Shown piece by piece: positions 1 through 11,361 of a DNA stretch of 64,000 bases (position 1 is the first letter of the stretch; the number at the start of each line of letters is the position of its first letter). This stretch comes from Rhipicephalus microplus. Lineage: Eukaryota > Arthropoda > Arachnida > Ixodida > Ixodidae. Under the pieces are notes generated by a model that saw only the letters and a program-made list of their open reading frames with translations, ran no database searches and was not told where the DNA came from. A program made the position numbers and the translations under genes. The stretch is from NCBI RefSeq assembly GCF_043290135.1, contig NC_134710.1, positions 202,238,692 through 202,302,691 of the forward strand, written 5' to 3'.

Positions 1-328
1 GGCGAGGCGGGAAATGTTTGTGGCGAAACTGGTAAACGTCCTGCTGTAAATGCCGTCATGTGCAAACCTCACACGATTGCTACATACTAGAATCAAAAAA
101 TGCAATCGCTTCATTTAAAATGAAATGTTTTTTTATACTCTGTAAGGTGCTTTGTACCAAGACATTCCCGCGTGCCAAGCTTCAGGGGCAGGTCGAGACA
201 GGTACATTTCTGGACTTTGCTTTTACATTTGAACTTTATTACTTGTAAGCATGCACAGCCGCGGCCACGTCTCTGTAGAGCGCGCGAGCAGCCGGTGTTT
301 GATTGTTAGGTATTTGCTCTGCAGTCCT
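1..328. other. No gene recognised
   Basis: I see no recognisable coding domain, RNA gene or mobile-element terminus in this stretch. It leads into the inverted arm that flanks the first (TA)n tract. Confidence 0.4.
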
Positions 329-373
329 GACACCTTGAGGCAGTTTCAGGCTCTCACGTGGTCAGCTTTACTA

Positions 374-459
<86 letters not shown>

Positions 460-513
460 GGCCACGCATGTTTCAACACACCACGCCAGAGCCCAAAACT
501 GCCTCAAGGTGTC
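329..513. repeat. (TA)n microsatellite inside an inverted repeat
   Basis: An alternating TA tract (about 376-456) is flanked by two inverted arms of 34 nt, 329-362 and 480-513. They agree at about 30 of 34 positions. Because (TA)n is itself self-complementary, nearly the whole block can fold back as one long hairpin or cruciform. The same design, (TA)n with inverted flanks, recurs near 57 kb and around element E. Confidence 0.75.
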
Positions 514-536
514 GCCTCGTATAGCAATCACAGATA

Positions 537-1608
537 ATGCAAATATTTGGGCGTATGGATAAATAACGGGGCTGCGTACCTAAGGGAGCGCGAAAGATAC
601 GCAATGACTAAGGGTGACTGGAATGCAGCTCTAATGAAAAGTAGGGCACTGTGTAACGACAAAAGGTATGATGTTGTGAGCGGAATTTGGAAAGGTGACT
701 TGGTCCCAGGTTTGATGTTCGGCAATGCGGTCTTGTGCATGGAATCAGAGGTTCAAGCAAGATTGGAAATTAAACAGCGTAGTATAGGTAGACGTCTTTT
801 GAGAGCACACGGGAATGTTCCAAATCAGGGGGTACAGGGGGACATGGGATGGACATCGTTTGAGTGCACGGAAGCTAGCAGCAAGATAGAATTTGAGGAG
901 CGATTGAGAAAAATGGGAGCGGAGTGTTGGGTTAGGAAAGTTTTCAGCTACTTGTACATGCAGAAAGTTGACACTGAATGGAGGAAGCGAACTCAAAAAT
1001 CGTAAAGCAAGTATTTAGAAAAGAGCAGAACCCCAAGTCGAAACGAAACATCAGTTAAGAAGAAGGTGAAGGAAAAGTAGAAGGGCATGCGGAATATTGG
1101 AATGCTCACGAAATTGTCACTGAAAACCTACCTTACCTTCAAGCAGAAAATTGCAAAAAAAAAAGATCTACGATGATTCTCGGTGTAGTTCTCTGCTATT
1201 TGAGGCCAGAACGGGAGTATTGCGGACCAAGACGTACCGAGCCAAACACGAAGGCACAGACAAGGTATGTAGTGCGTGTGGAGAGCAGGAGGAAACGGCT
1301 GAACATTTAATAATGTTCTGTTAAGGGCTCCACCCTATAGCCCAGGATAATAACGCGGAATTTTTCAATGCATTGCGGTTTAGGGACAGTGAAGGCAAAA
1401 TAGACTTTAAGCGGGTAGAAATAACCAAGAGGAGGCTAACTGATTGGTGGCTACAATCAAGGTGTCAGTGAAATTCAATCCTGCAACACATAGATATAGT
1501 ACTTAACTTTATGGCTAGGTGGCGTGAGCCGCCGCCCGATCTAAAGGGCACTATCAAGGTGCCAGTGCAAAGTGAAATCAATTTGTCGGATACATCCATC
1601 CATCCATG
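537..1608 (+). pseudogene. Truncated non-LTR retrotransposon, ORF2 3' end
   Basis: The readable part (537-1003) begins inside the reverse-transcriptase domain at a KYLGVWINNG motif, the region after the YxDD box in non-LTR RTs. It continues through the thumb/connector-like region. After about 1005 the frame is broken by stops and indels. A cysteine/histidine cluster typical of non-LTR C-termini (CSACGEQEETAEHLIMFC) is still visible at about 1270-1320. The 3' UTR ends in a short CATC-type tail at 1592-1608, as expected of a 3' end that primes on simple repeats. The 5' part of ORF2, the endonuclease and ORF1 are absent, so this is a dead 5'-truncated copy. The clade (CR1/L2-like) is an inference. 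Confidence 0.75.
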
Positions 1609-3839
1609 CAACCACCGCGGTGTTCCTGTCTCCCGTCTTCTCAAGAGCCGCGGTGGCGTAACAGCCATGGCGGCTGTTCCTCTCTTATTTTATTTCATCT
1701 TCTTTTTTTAGTTCGTACACACGTGTATGTTTCCGCGTTAAACCACACGTGAAAATGCGAAATTCGTTAAGCAGAGATATGTGACTTGAAGTTTATTCTT
1801 CGACTGCGCTTCGCTGTACCGTGGTCTCTAACTAAAAAAGCAAGTTTAATTGCTGAAAAGAACAGAGAACTGGCTACGCTGAGCCTGTGAGACAAGAAAA
1901 AGCATAGGATTATTTCTGAAAGGTTTCAACTGCAGAGCACTTGAGGGACCCCGCTTGTCGTCCATCCATCCATCTCATTGGCGTGATTACGCTCACAGTT
2001 AAAACTCTCTATACAGACAGTAACAAAGCTAGCAATGCTCAAACCGAGCTTAAAAATGAACGAGGTATAAATAATACAATGAACAGAAATAGTCAAAAAG
2101 TAATCACATTAATCAACTTAAGTTCACTAAAACGTCTCGCAAACATAGGGCGTACTCTAGCAGTACACGAGAGAGGACGCCACCGCCCTGTCGAGTGAGC
2201 GAATGGCCTTCCTGTGCGCCGCCCTCTGCGTCGGCTCTGCGCTGGTGCGCCGCTGCGTGGCTACATCTGAAGGGGGAAACAACCTCACGACGACACGTAT
2301 CTCAATTGCCGTAACAAGTAGGAAGTCGTTAAGGCGCAGCAAAATGTAGCGCACATGTCGCAGGCCATGCACGTGAATGTGCCAAGCAGGATTCTACTCT
2401 TGCCGGGGACATGCTCATCTGAAACATTGGCGTCATTGACTCTTCGGTAAACGGATCAGTGGAAACTCTACGAACGCGAACCACTGGTTGTTTGTGTGAT
2501 GCCCTTCCTCGGGCTTCACAGTAGTGGAGCTGCTATACGTTTTTTTTTCTACTTTGCGACCACTGCTGTTTCATCATTTTCTTTTAACTTTTCTTTAAAG
2601 GAACAATGTGCAAAACATTGATAATAGAGAGGAGATGTCGCAAACTTCTTCGATTCTTGGATTGTTTTTTTTTAGTTCGCACGAAATTGCTCAAGTATCG
2701 GGGAAGTGATTTATGTTTTCAGATTTCTCGACATCGTTTTCTACCCATATGCCAGGGATTGTCTTGACTACAGATGGGGCATATGTTTCTGCGCAGAGAA
2801 AAGCGCTGCCCGGCACAGACACGTCCACATTGACGTTCTTTGCGGCAATTGAGCTGGCCGCTGCTTACGGCAAATATATATCCAAGATTAATTCTGGGTA
2901 GCCAAGTAGGCTCAGCCTAATAAAGCTCCTTGCTCTTGCCATCTCTCTCTCTCTGTCTGCAAACGCGCCGGCTCAGCAGGCAACGCTTAGGGTTGGTGAC
3001 ATTGGTGTCTTACTTTATGACAACGCTGTCTTATGGTATACCAAAAACAATTAGAGAATGTTAAAGCTGCTGGTGAACTCAGAGAGTTCATTTTTTCTTT
3101 TAGGTAATCATGTTAAATAAAGGAAACTACAACAGGTGCTTTTGATAACAATTGCTGTAGAGTGATAAATGTCCGAAAAACTCCGTGTTTGACCAATTTC
3201 GCTCCAAGTAAATGCTGTTCTAATTGAAAGTATTCTATTTTTCAACACTCTGACAGTGTCGTTATGGATATTATTAACTGGCGTGGTCAGAGAAAGCGGT
3301 TCACACCCTCTCTTTTCCTCCAAAAATGTTTTAAAAATTTTGCATGTATATATACGAGGTGCTTGAAAAAAAAGTGCCCAAAATTCTCAAAAATGACGGA
3401 AAAGCAATATTTCATGGATGCCTTCACAGTAACTTCTTTTGTAGCTGAAGGCATCTTAAGATGAGTATATAAGGACATCATTTTGGACACTAAGAGAGGT
3501 TTTTTTAAATATTAGTGTTACTAAATTTTTAAATATTAGTGTTAGGTGGTTATGTCTAACTGAAATCTTTCAAGCGAAGAGAACGTAGCAGCTTTGGAAT
3601 TTCGAAAAAAATGGCAGCTAGTAGTTATTGCGAAGTAATTGAATTCATCCAAATTCAGCAGTGAAGCGGAAATCGAAAGGCAGAAGAATGCAACTGCCAT
3701 AATTTTCTGAGATGTTTGAAATGAGTGAGCGTCGTTATATTGACCATCAACCGACTGCGTTGTGTGGGTGTGCAGTATCCGCTTGCAATTATATACTGCA
3801 CACATGACGCAGATACGTTAACGCATGTAGAAGAACTGC
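1609..3839. other. Gene-poor stretch
   Basis: No credible gene. There is a second short CATC-repeat tail near 1963-1975, an AATAAA signal near 2919 followed by a short (CT)n run at 2942-2955, and AT-rich DNA. A 62-codon open frame at 2713-2901 just upstream of the AATAAA could be a last exon, but it has no recognisable domain and I do not call it. Confidence 0.4.
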
Positions 3840-3965
3840 ACCTTCGTGATCATCTTGATCGTCATTCTCTCAAAGACGTCTGCGGCATCAAGAAAATTTC
3901 GCCTTTACTGGGCCACTTACGATAAGACGCAATTGGTAGAAGGATCCGATTCCGGGACTTCGGCC

Positions 3966-5306
3966 ATGGCCCAGCCATGCAAGCGACCAGGGCAGACGTC
4001 TGATCCATTCCACACGCCATCAAAACGACCAGATCAACGAGCGGGCGAACGTAACTGTGGTGACGCCAATGAACCTACAACTGTTGACGACGCATCCACA
4101 ATAGTGGGACTCGACGAGAAGGTAGACGATTGGTCGGACATGGAGGACGACAACTTCAAGATCGTAAGCCACCGAAAAAGTAGAACTGTGGGTATTCCGG
4201 TAATTATATCACCTGTAGAGAGCGGAAAGGATTTAAGACAGGTGAACCCTAATGCTTTGTATTCTGCGGTGACATCAGTCATTGACGCGGAGCCAGTTCG
4301 GAGTTATCTCACTGCGCAAGGTTCGCTACTGATTGACGTGGCCACTGAAGATCAAGTAAATGCGCTTTTCAGGTGTGACAAGCTGTGTGGTGTAGCAGTT
4401 AGTGCTCGTCTTCCTAATGCCTACCTGCGAAACACCTGGTTGATCAGAGTTGTTCAGAAGTGGTACTACGAGGCGGATCTTCTCGAATACACGAAGCCCC
4501 AGGGCCTGACACCCGTCAGAAGGATTGTTAGAAGAGAAGTTTCTTCTACAAATGAGTGGAAAATTAGACCCACGGACGCGGTGGTACTTGCGTTTACCCC
4601 AAACACCAAGTGACCTCTGACTATTAATCATAACTTTACTCGACATGAAACCACTGAATACACGGAACCACCATCGAGGTGCTCTAAATGCCAACGTTTT
4701 GGTCACGTGACGAAATTCTGCAGAGGAGAGCTGCGATGCAAACGCTGTGGAGGTCTACATGGCTTCAAAACTTTCAAGGCGGACTTTAAATGCGCAAACT
4801 CCAGTAGTAGCCATCCCGCCAGTTATAGTGGGTGCCCATTCCGATTGAGTGCGCTACATAGACGAAAAGCCTTTCTTGCGGGGCCTAAACCAACTGAACC
4901 AACTACTGCCTAGTCAGTTGCTCAATCACCTGAGGATTTTCCTCCATTGATGAAAGACACAATAGCAACTAGTCCAAAAAATGTACGTGAGGTGTATTCA
5001 GATGAATTCTTCCTGAAAACTTCGGGTAATGCGAGTCAAGCAGAACAAGAAGCCAGGTCAACTGAGTCTACTTAGAACATTTCTACACAAGCTACCTATT
5101 CCAGAGTACTGAGACAAGAATACGAGCAGTAGACAAAGGGAAATGAGAAAAATATCCACGACACTGTGGAGATTTTTCGTGTTCTGCTTGCCGCTCTACG
5201 TTCTCACCTAGCGACAATGCCACCACGTACTGCGAAGACCACGCTGCAGGCCGTGCTGGCTCTAGAATCAGTGCTGCATGGTTGTTTCGGGCACAACCAA
5301 CAGTAG
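3966..5306 (+). pseudogene. I-type ORF1 (gag-like nucleic-acid-binding protein)
   Basis: ORF1 of the non-LTR element encodes the RNA-binding particle protein. I start it at the ATG at 3966 (MAQPCKRPGQ) because a basic, proline-rich leader begins there. The central part (about 4230-4610) matches the RNA-recognition-like fold region of I/Jockey ORF1 proteins. At 4680-4800 lie zinc knuckles, the first being CSKCQRFGHVTKFC (C-x2-C-x4-H-x4-C), followed by a cysteine-rich CKRCGGLH segment. The frame is continuous from 3966 to 5306 but is cut by four in-frame stops at 4611-4613, 4911-4913, 5073-5075 and 5130-5132. It is therefore a pseudogene with little indel damage. Confidence 0.8.
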
Positions 5307-5361
5307 GATGCCGAAGGCCAAGCCTCAGTGCACGTTAAATCTCCGAAAAGTGCCTTCCATA

Positions 5362-8300
5362 ATGCAGTGGAATTGTACCGGTATTGTTTCTCGCATGAAT
5401 GAACTACACCTGTTTTCGACAGAATATCAAATTCTGATCTTGGCTCTGTAGGAGGCCGGATTGCCGAGACAAAGATCAATCATTGATTACGTCTCTCACA
5501 ATAACCCCACCATAACGACTTTTCGAAATGGAAGCGCCGCTGTGTATATGCGAAGAGAGATACCACACGTAGCACTCAATGTGGCGGACTTGTGCACAGA
5601 TGTTATAGAAGTTTGTGCGATCAGGGTACAGATAAGAAATTGCAAAGTCAGCATTGCATCGGTGTATGCGTCACCTCACAAGAAAATTTCTATCGAAAAG
5701 ATTTTAGAATATCTGTGTCATCGTTGCCCAGCTCCGCGCATCATTTGTGGTGATTTCAATGCGCATCACACGTCATGCGGGGGGGGGGGCAAGAGATCGG
5801 ATTTACGTGGACGTTGTCTGGGAAAGGCTATTGATAAGCTAGACTTATGCATTGCGAATGATGGCAATGTAACATTGTTTAGGCCCCCAGCTTGTACAAG
5901 TATTATTGACTTGACTTTGCATTCAAGTGACGTTAAACTCACGTGTTGCACAGCTCCGGAGAGAATTGGAAATGATCATTTCCCTATATTTATCAAGGTT
6001 GCTGGCTACCAATTCGCGGCAGCTAAATCCTGCAAATTAACTAATCGGAATCGCTACCGAGAGCATCCAGATCACCGATGAAGGGATATGTTTCAGGATA
6101 TGTTGGTGAGCAATGCAGCTGCAACCACTATACTAAGCTACCTGCACATTTTCCAGCCCCGGACTTAAAACTCCGTAATTTGTGTGCGGCTACAAAAAGA
6201 GCAAAGAAAAGGCTTATGCGTAGAGGTGGCGAGCCTGCTAGCAAAACTCAGTTCAACAGACTTAATGCAGCAATACGGTGACAGAGCAATGAACTTAGGA
6301 GAAAACAGTGGGCAACGTTTTGTGAGAGTTTAAGTGTATTTACTCCACTGTCAGGAATATGACGAGTAGTAAATAGTGGCAGAAGCACGCCCCAGCTTTT
6401 GAGACGGTTTATCACCGTCGCGTTAGTCAAGGCTACATCAATGCCGCCTCTAGCTGAAGAGTTTTTTGATATCTATGTAATTGGAAGAGAAAGTGAACCA
6501 CCTTATCCACTTCCGCCTCATTCTACATCTGCCACCGACGCACCATTCACGCTGCGGGAACTTACGCCAGCCATAAGTTATCTCCATCGACGCTGTGCTC
6601 CTGCACCTGACAGAATTACAAACCAAATGCTCTCTTTATGCTATTCAACTATGTTTGGAAGTCGGGAAACATTCCTCAAGCCTGGAAAATGGCCCGGGTC
6701 GTGCCAGTGCTGAAGCCAGGTAAAGACAGGACAGAACTGGCATCACATAGACTAGTATCACTAACTTCATGCGTAGCGAAGCTGGTGGAGACACTGGCCT
6801 GTGTTCGGTTGACATGGTGGATGGAGAATCATAAGGCTCTTCCAGCATGTATGACTGGGCGTCGCCAATGGTTGAGTGCACAGGACAGCATCTTGGACTT
6901 GGTGAGTCACATAGAACACCAACGAGCATACGGCTTTTCAACTCTGGCAATATTCCTGGATGTTTCAAAAGCGTATGACTACGTGTTCCAAGGTGCGATA
7001 ATCTGTGGTTTTGCGTCTATGGGAACAACAGGGCACCTTTTACGCTTTGTGCAGGCGTGTTTTAGTGATCGCTCGATGCAGGTGAAGTTAGTGACAGTGC
7101 TGAGTAGCTCAAGAAAAATCACCAGAGGAGTGCCACAGGGCAGTGTGCTGTCTCCAATGTTGTTCATTGTGGCCATGGCTGCTTTACCTAATGCTCTCAA
7201 GACTGAGCACGGCAGTTCAAATATCCCCGCCGCGGTGGTCTAGTGGCTAAGGTACTCGGCTGCTGACCCGCAGGGCGCGGGTTCAAATCCCGGCTGCGGC
7301 GGCTGCATTTCCGATGGAGGCGGAAATGTTGTAGGCCCGTGTGCTCAGATTTGGGTGCACGTTAAAGAACCCCAGGTGGTCTAAATTTCCGGAGCCCTCC
7401 ACTACGGCGTCTCTCATAATCATATGGTGGTTTTGGGACGTTAAACCCCACAAATCAATCAATCAATCAATCAATCAAGCAGTTCAAATATCAATTTATG
7501 CTGACGACATATGCATCTGGCTGTCTGAATATCAGCATAAGCGATTGGAAATGATTAGCCGAAGAGTTATACTCTCCGCACAAACCTACTTTGAATCTAT
7601 TGGACTAACAATATCAGCTGAAAAGTCTCGATTGATGCTATTCCCAGAAATGCGAAGACGAGAAACAAGTATGAAAATATTCCTTCCTGATGCACCAATT
7701 AAGAAAATTAAGTACGTGAGATTCCTTTGAGTCACACTAGACACCACAATGAATTGGCGACGGGCAGTAGACAGGACAACGTTAGCGCTCTCACCCAGTG
7801 TAAACATTCTTCGAAGGATGGCAGGAACAAGCTGGGGGAGCCAGCCAACAGCAATGATAAAGTTACGTGCGGCAGTAATTGTCAATCCTGTGCTTTTCCG
7901 ATTGCGTCTGATTTCTGCGAGTGAGTCACAGTACGAACGACTAGAAAAACTTCATCGTAAAGGCCTCAGAGTTGCTTTGGGAGTGCCAAAGTTGGCAGCG
8001 AGCATGAAGGTGCTTCATGAAGCTCGCCTTCCACTGTTACGTCTTGTCGCCTCTCAACGACTGCTGACACAGCTTTGCCGACTTGACGAATCGAGCCCAG
8101 GACGAGAACTACTCAGTCGCCTTCAGTGACGCACGGAATCGCGAGCTTTCGTAGCCCTCAACACTATTCACCATCTTGGCATTGATTTCCCCAAAGACAA
8201 CTTCGACAAGACCCACCTTGGTCACATGAGGATGTCAACTGTCAGGTGACAATTTTACGGATGCACAGCAAGCGTTCCACACCCACAGCAAAGGTACGTT

Positions 8301-9130
8301 TTTTTTTGTACTTGATTATATTGAAGAAAAACACGCCGGTCATTTCAAAGTTTTTACCGATGGATCGGTCGACATAGTGCGCGGAGCAAGCGCTGCAGTG
8401 TTTGTAATCCCGTCTCCAAAGGCGTCCTGAGCAGCGCGACTCGAGTGCGTTGTTTCATCGACAGCATGTGAAAGCATGGCAATTCAAGTAGCCCTGAAGA
8501 AACTGAAGTTTTGTAGGCAGCAACAAGTCGTGCTGTTTTTGGACAGTAAGCCCACTTTGCAGCGGCTAAAACATGGATTGGTTTTGGATTGATGCACTCA
8601 AAGATCACTGCGAATCCTTAAAGACCTACATGACATTGTCTAAACATCACGTTTCAATGTATTCCATCACATGTGTGTATAGCGGGTAATAAGGCAGCTG
8701 ACAGACATGCCCGGAGTGCTCTGGAGCCTCAACAAAAAAGGCTCCCAAAGACAATCAGCGTATCTTACGAGAAGCTGCCAATAATCATTTTCACTTGTTG
8801 TGGCTGACACGTCACTATCCATGTGTGACAGAAGGGCTATCAAGGGAAGAGGCCTGCTTGCTTCATCGTATCCGAACGGGATCAGCGCGTACACCAGCAT
8901 GGATCCACAAGATCAGACTCTCCGCGGCGCCCTTGTGCTCGAAGTGCGAAGAAAATGCTGATATAGAACACTATTTGCTTAAGTGTTGTGGGCTTAAGCA
9001 GGAAGGGCAAGGTTTCTTTGAGGAACTGCAATGTTTAGGCTCGCCATGTGACAGCGTGACTGATATTGTGTTTCCGCGTGGTCACTCGATCTTCAGGAAA
9101 CGGGTGTCGCGACTTCTTTTGAATTTTTAA
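5362..9130 (+). pseudogene. I-type ORF2: endonuclease-RT-RNase H polyprotein, interrupted
   Basis: It starts at ATG 5362 with the MQWNC opening of EEP endonucleases. An early stop at 5449 falls where family members carry the catalytic Glu. Endonuclease motifs follow: GDFNAHH (about 5750), IIDLTL (about 5905) and GNDHFPI (about 5970). The RT domain has FLDVSKAYD (about 6955), GVPQGSVLSPMLF (about 7130) and YADD (about 7500). A Ruka SINE at 7226-7478 separates the last two. The RNase H region holds FTDGS at about 8353 and further acidic residues. The C-terminus keeps a CSKCEENADIEHYLLKC motif at about 8940 and ends at 9130. Frames change near 6640, across the SINE and in the RNase H part, and stops occur at 7728 and 8127. 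Confidence 0.85.
7226..7478 (+). mobile_element. Ruka-type tRNA-derived SINE inserted in RT
   Basis: The left end is a tRNA-like head with A box (GTGGTCTAGTGGCTAAGG) and B box (GGGTTCAAATCCCGGC), an internal RNA polymerase III promoter. The tRNA-unrelated body follows, ending in a (CAAT)n-type tail at 7453-7478. A 14-bp target duplication flanks it, at 7212-7225 and 7479-7492. The two other copies in the window share the body. I recognise the family as Ruka of Rhipicephalus ticks. It entered between RT motifs of the host I element, which was therefore in place first. Confidence 0.92.
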
Positions 9131-9415
9131 TGCTACAAACCTCGCATGTGACTGGTGATAAGTGACAATCATGTTAGGGGTATGGTGAAGTGAGATTAAG
9201 TACCGGCACAATACTGCATGTGGAATAGCACAGAGGCCACCGTCTTATGCAGGCTAGCTTACGTCGCGCTATGCAGGATTTTTATTTTAAGAGCCTGCTC
9301 GTGCTTAGTTACAAAAACAAACAAAGGACATTAGCTACAGTTACCAAAGAGGAATCCAGGCGGTGCAATTGCCTGCAAATTATGCAAGGCTAGATCCGCC
9401 GGTGACCTACAACAT

Positions 9416-9433
9416 CCTAACCTAACCTAACCT
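9416..9433 (+). repeat. (CCTAA)n telomere-like block at non-LTR 3' end
   Basis: Three CCTAA units plus CCT stand directly after the 3' UTR of the I-group element. CCTAA is the complement of the arthropod telomere repeat TTAGG. It could be the element's own tail or the target it landed in. Confidence 0.7.
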
Positions 9434-9750
9434 GTGTACCGACGTAATTCTGGTCTGCTTGTGCTCATGGATGGTTCGGTTACGCCGCTAAATTTGGTTA
9501 AATTTCACTACGTCACAATAGTTACTAGAGGTCACTTCTCTATCTTGAAGTTGTGATCCCTTTGCACTAAATTCTTCTAAGTGACATAACTGCCTGACTA
9601 ACAAATTAAAAAACAAATTAATTTTACTTGCTTGATTACTGTCACAACTGATGTATTTAGCCATCTTAAGATTCTTGTGGCTACGGAATGAGTAATTGTG
9701 ATAGCATCGAACAAACTTTCCATGTTTTGTAATTTTGGAGACATTTCTTA

Positions 9751-11078
9751 GAAACGTATCCGACCTTAGTTTTTTTTTTTTTTTTTTGCGAGCACCTTAT
9801 AGATTTGAAACACGCGCGCTTGCATCAGGTGACTTGGGGCCTTCGTGCGCATGCGGGAATTTTTTTTCTCGCCTTCCAATAGTGTCAGTCACTGGGATGC
9901 AACCTTTCAGTGAGGTGGTGTGAAGTGCTGTCGTCGTTTTTCCCTTGCAAAAAAAATGTGGAGTGGCTGGAGCAGCGCTACTGCAACTAATTTTGCCATA
10001 AACTGGGCGACAGCCAAGTGGGAATCATTAGGAAAATCAAGACGACTTTCGGTGACAACGCTATGAGCCGCACCCAAGTTAAGGAGTGATAAAACCGGTT
10101 TAAAGACAGCCGCACATCGGTGGAGATTAAGCCATGCCCCGGTCGGCCATGAACATGCCGAAATTACCAGGTCATTGCCGTAGTGAGCGCTGTGGTGATG
10201 CGGGATCGTCATGTGACTATCCGAGAATTTACGGAAGAAGTGAGCATCAGCACTTTCTCTGGCCATTTCACTATGACCGAAGAGTCGGCCATGAAGAGAG
10301 TTGCGTCGAAATTAGTGCTGAAATTGCTCACGGTGGAGCAAAAGCAACTTCATGTTGTAGCCTTACAGGACATGCTGAATTTCACAAGCAGTGACCCTAA
10401 CTTGATGAATCCCAGTATCCCTGGTGACGAGTCTTGGGTGTACGAGTACGACCCGGAAACCGAATCGCAGTCGTCACAGTGAAAACACTCCACGTCACCA
10501 ATACCAAAGAAGGCCCGCCAAGTGCGCAGCGACGTCAAAGTGATGCTGACTGCTTTCTTTGACTTCCGCTGTGTGGTACACCACGAGTACGTGCCAGAAG
10601 GCCAAACAATCAGCAAAGAGTACTACAGGGATGTCCTCCATCGCATACGTGGCGCTGCGCGGTGCAAGAGACATAAGTTGTGGTCAATAGGCAACTGGCG
10701 CATCCATCACGGCAATGCTCCTGCACGTTCCTCACACTTGGTTCAGACGTTTTCGGCGAAAAGACATACTCCTGTAGTTAAACAGGCTCCTTGCTATATT
10801 GATATCCCCTCCTGCGACTTCTGGCTGTTTCGCAAACTCAAAAGAACATTGAAATACCAGCGATTTGATACAGGGAAGGACATTATGGCTGCAACGACAA
10901 CTGAGCTAAACTCCATTCCGAAAGAGGCCTTCCATTCTCAGAATCTTTCCAACAACGGCAGCACCGCTGTGAGAAGTATGTGTAGCCCCAAGGGGACTAC
11001 TTCAAGGAACTACTTTGTTTTACAACGCTGCAGTCTTGCCAGTTTTTTTTTTCTTGCATCCAAGGTCGGATACTTTTC
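9751..11078 (+). mobile_element. mariner (Tc1/mariner) DNA transposon, complete ends, dead transposase
   Basis: Terminal inverted repeats of 17 nt, 9751-9767 and 11062-11078, agree at 16 positions and are flanked by TA on each side (9749-9750, 11079-11080), the mariner target duplication. The length, 1328 bp, is normal for mariner. Between them, about 9955-11030 encodes a mariner transposase in several frames. Confidence 0.9.
9955..11030 (+). pseudogene. mariner DD34D transposase, frameshifted
   Basis: The cut-and-paste transposase is recognisable in pieces. A helix-turn-helix N-terminal part lies at about 9955-10300. The first catalytic aspartate is in DESWVYEYDPET at about 10425. The WKHS motif is at about 10480, with KARQVRSDVKVMLTAFFDF at 10510-10566. 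The second aspartate motif reads HHGNAPA (about 10705), where mariners normally have Asp in place of Gly. The third Asp is kept in CDFWLF at about 10815. Several frameshifts break the N-terminal half. Loss of a catalytic residue plus frameshifts make the protein non-functional. Confidence 0.88.
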
Positions 11079-11220
11079 TAACAGACCTACATGCATACAT
11101 ACAAACTCATGTACAACCAACCTACATAAAGGTTTATTGATGGCCAGTCACTCTGAAAAATATTATGTCTATGGCCCTTATATTATTAATAATTATACTA
11201 CTATTAATATAATATATTAA

Positions 11221-11361
<141 letters not shown>

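Larger units (their letters stand above)
3840..9433 (+). mobile_element. I-group non-LTR retrotransposon (RNase H-containing), degenerate
   Basis: This is a two-ORF non-LTR element: a gag-like ORF1 with CCHC zinc knuckles, then ORF2 with apurinic-like endonuclease, reverse transcriptase, RNase H and a C-terminal CCHC motif. The domain order with an RNase H after RT places it in the I/LOA/ingi assemblage. The 3' UTR runs from 9131 to a terminal block of (CCTAA)3CCT at 9416-9433. The exact 5' end is not visible; I place it upstream of the ORF1 start at 3966. Several stops and frameshifts and a SINE insertion make it inactive. Confidence 0.8.

Noticed and set aside
3350..3480. Possible mariner-type terminal repeat (CGAGGTGCTTGAAAAAAAAGTGCC)
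   Set aside because: No matching inverted end and no transposase nearby; a single AT-rich motif is not enough.
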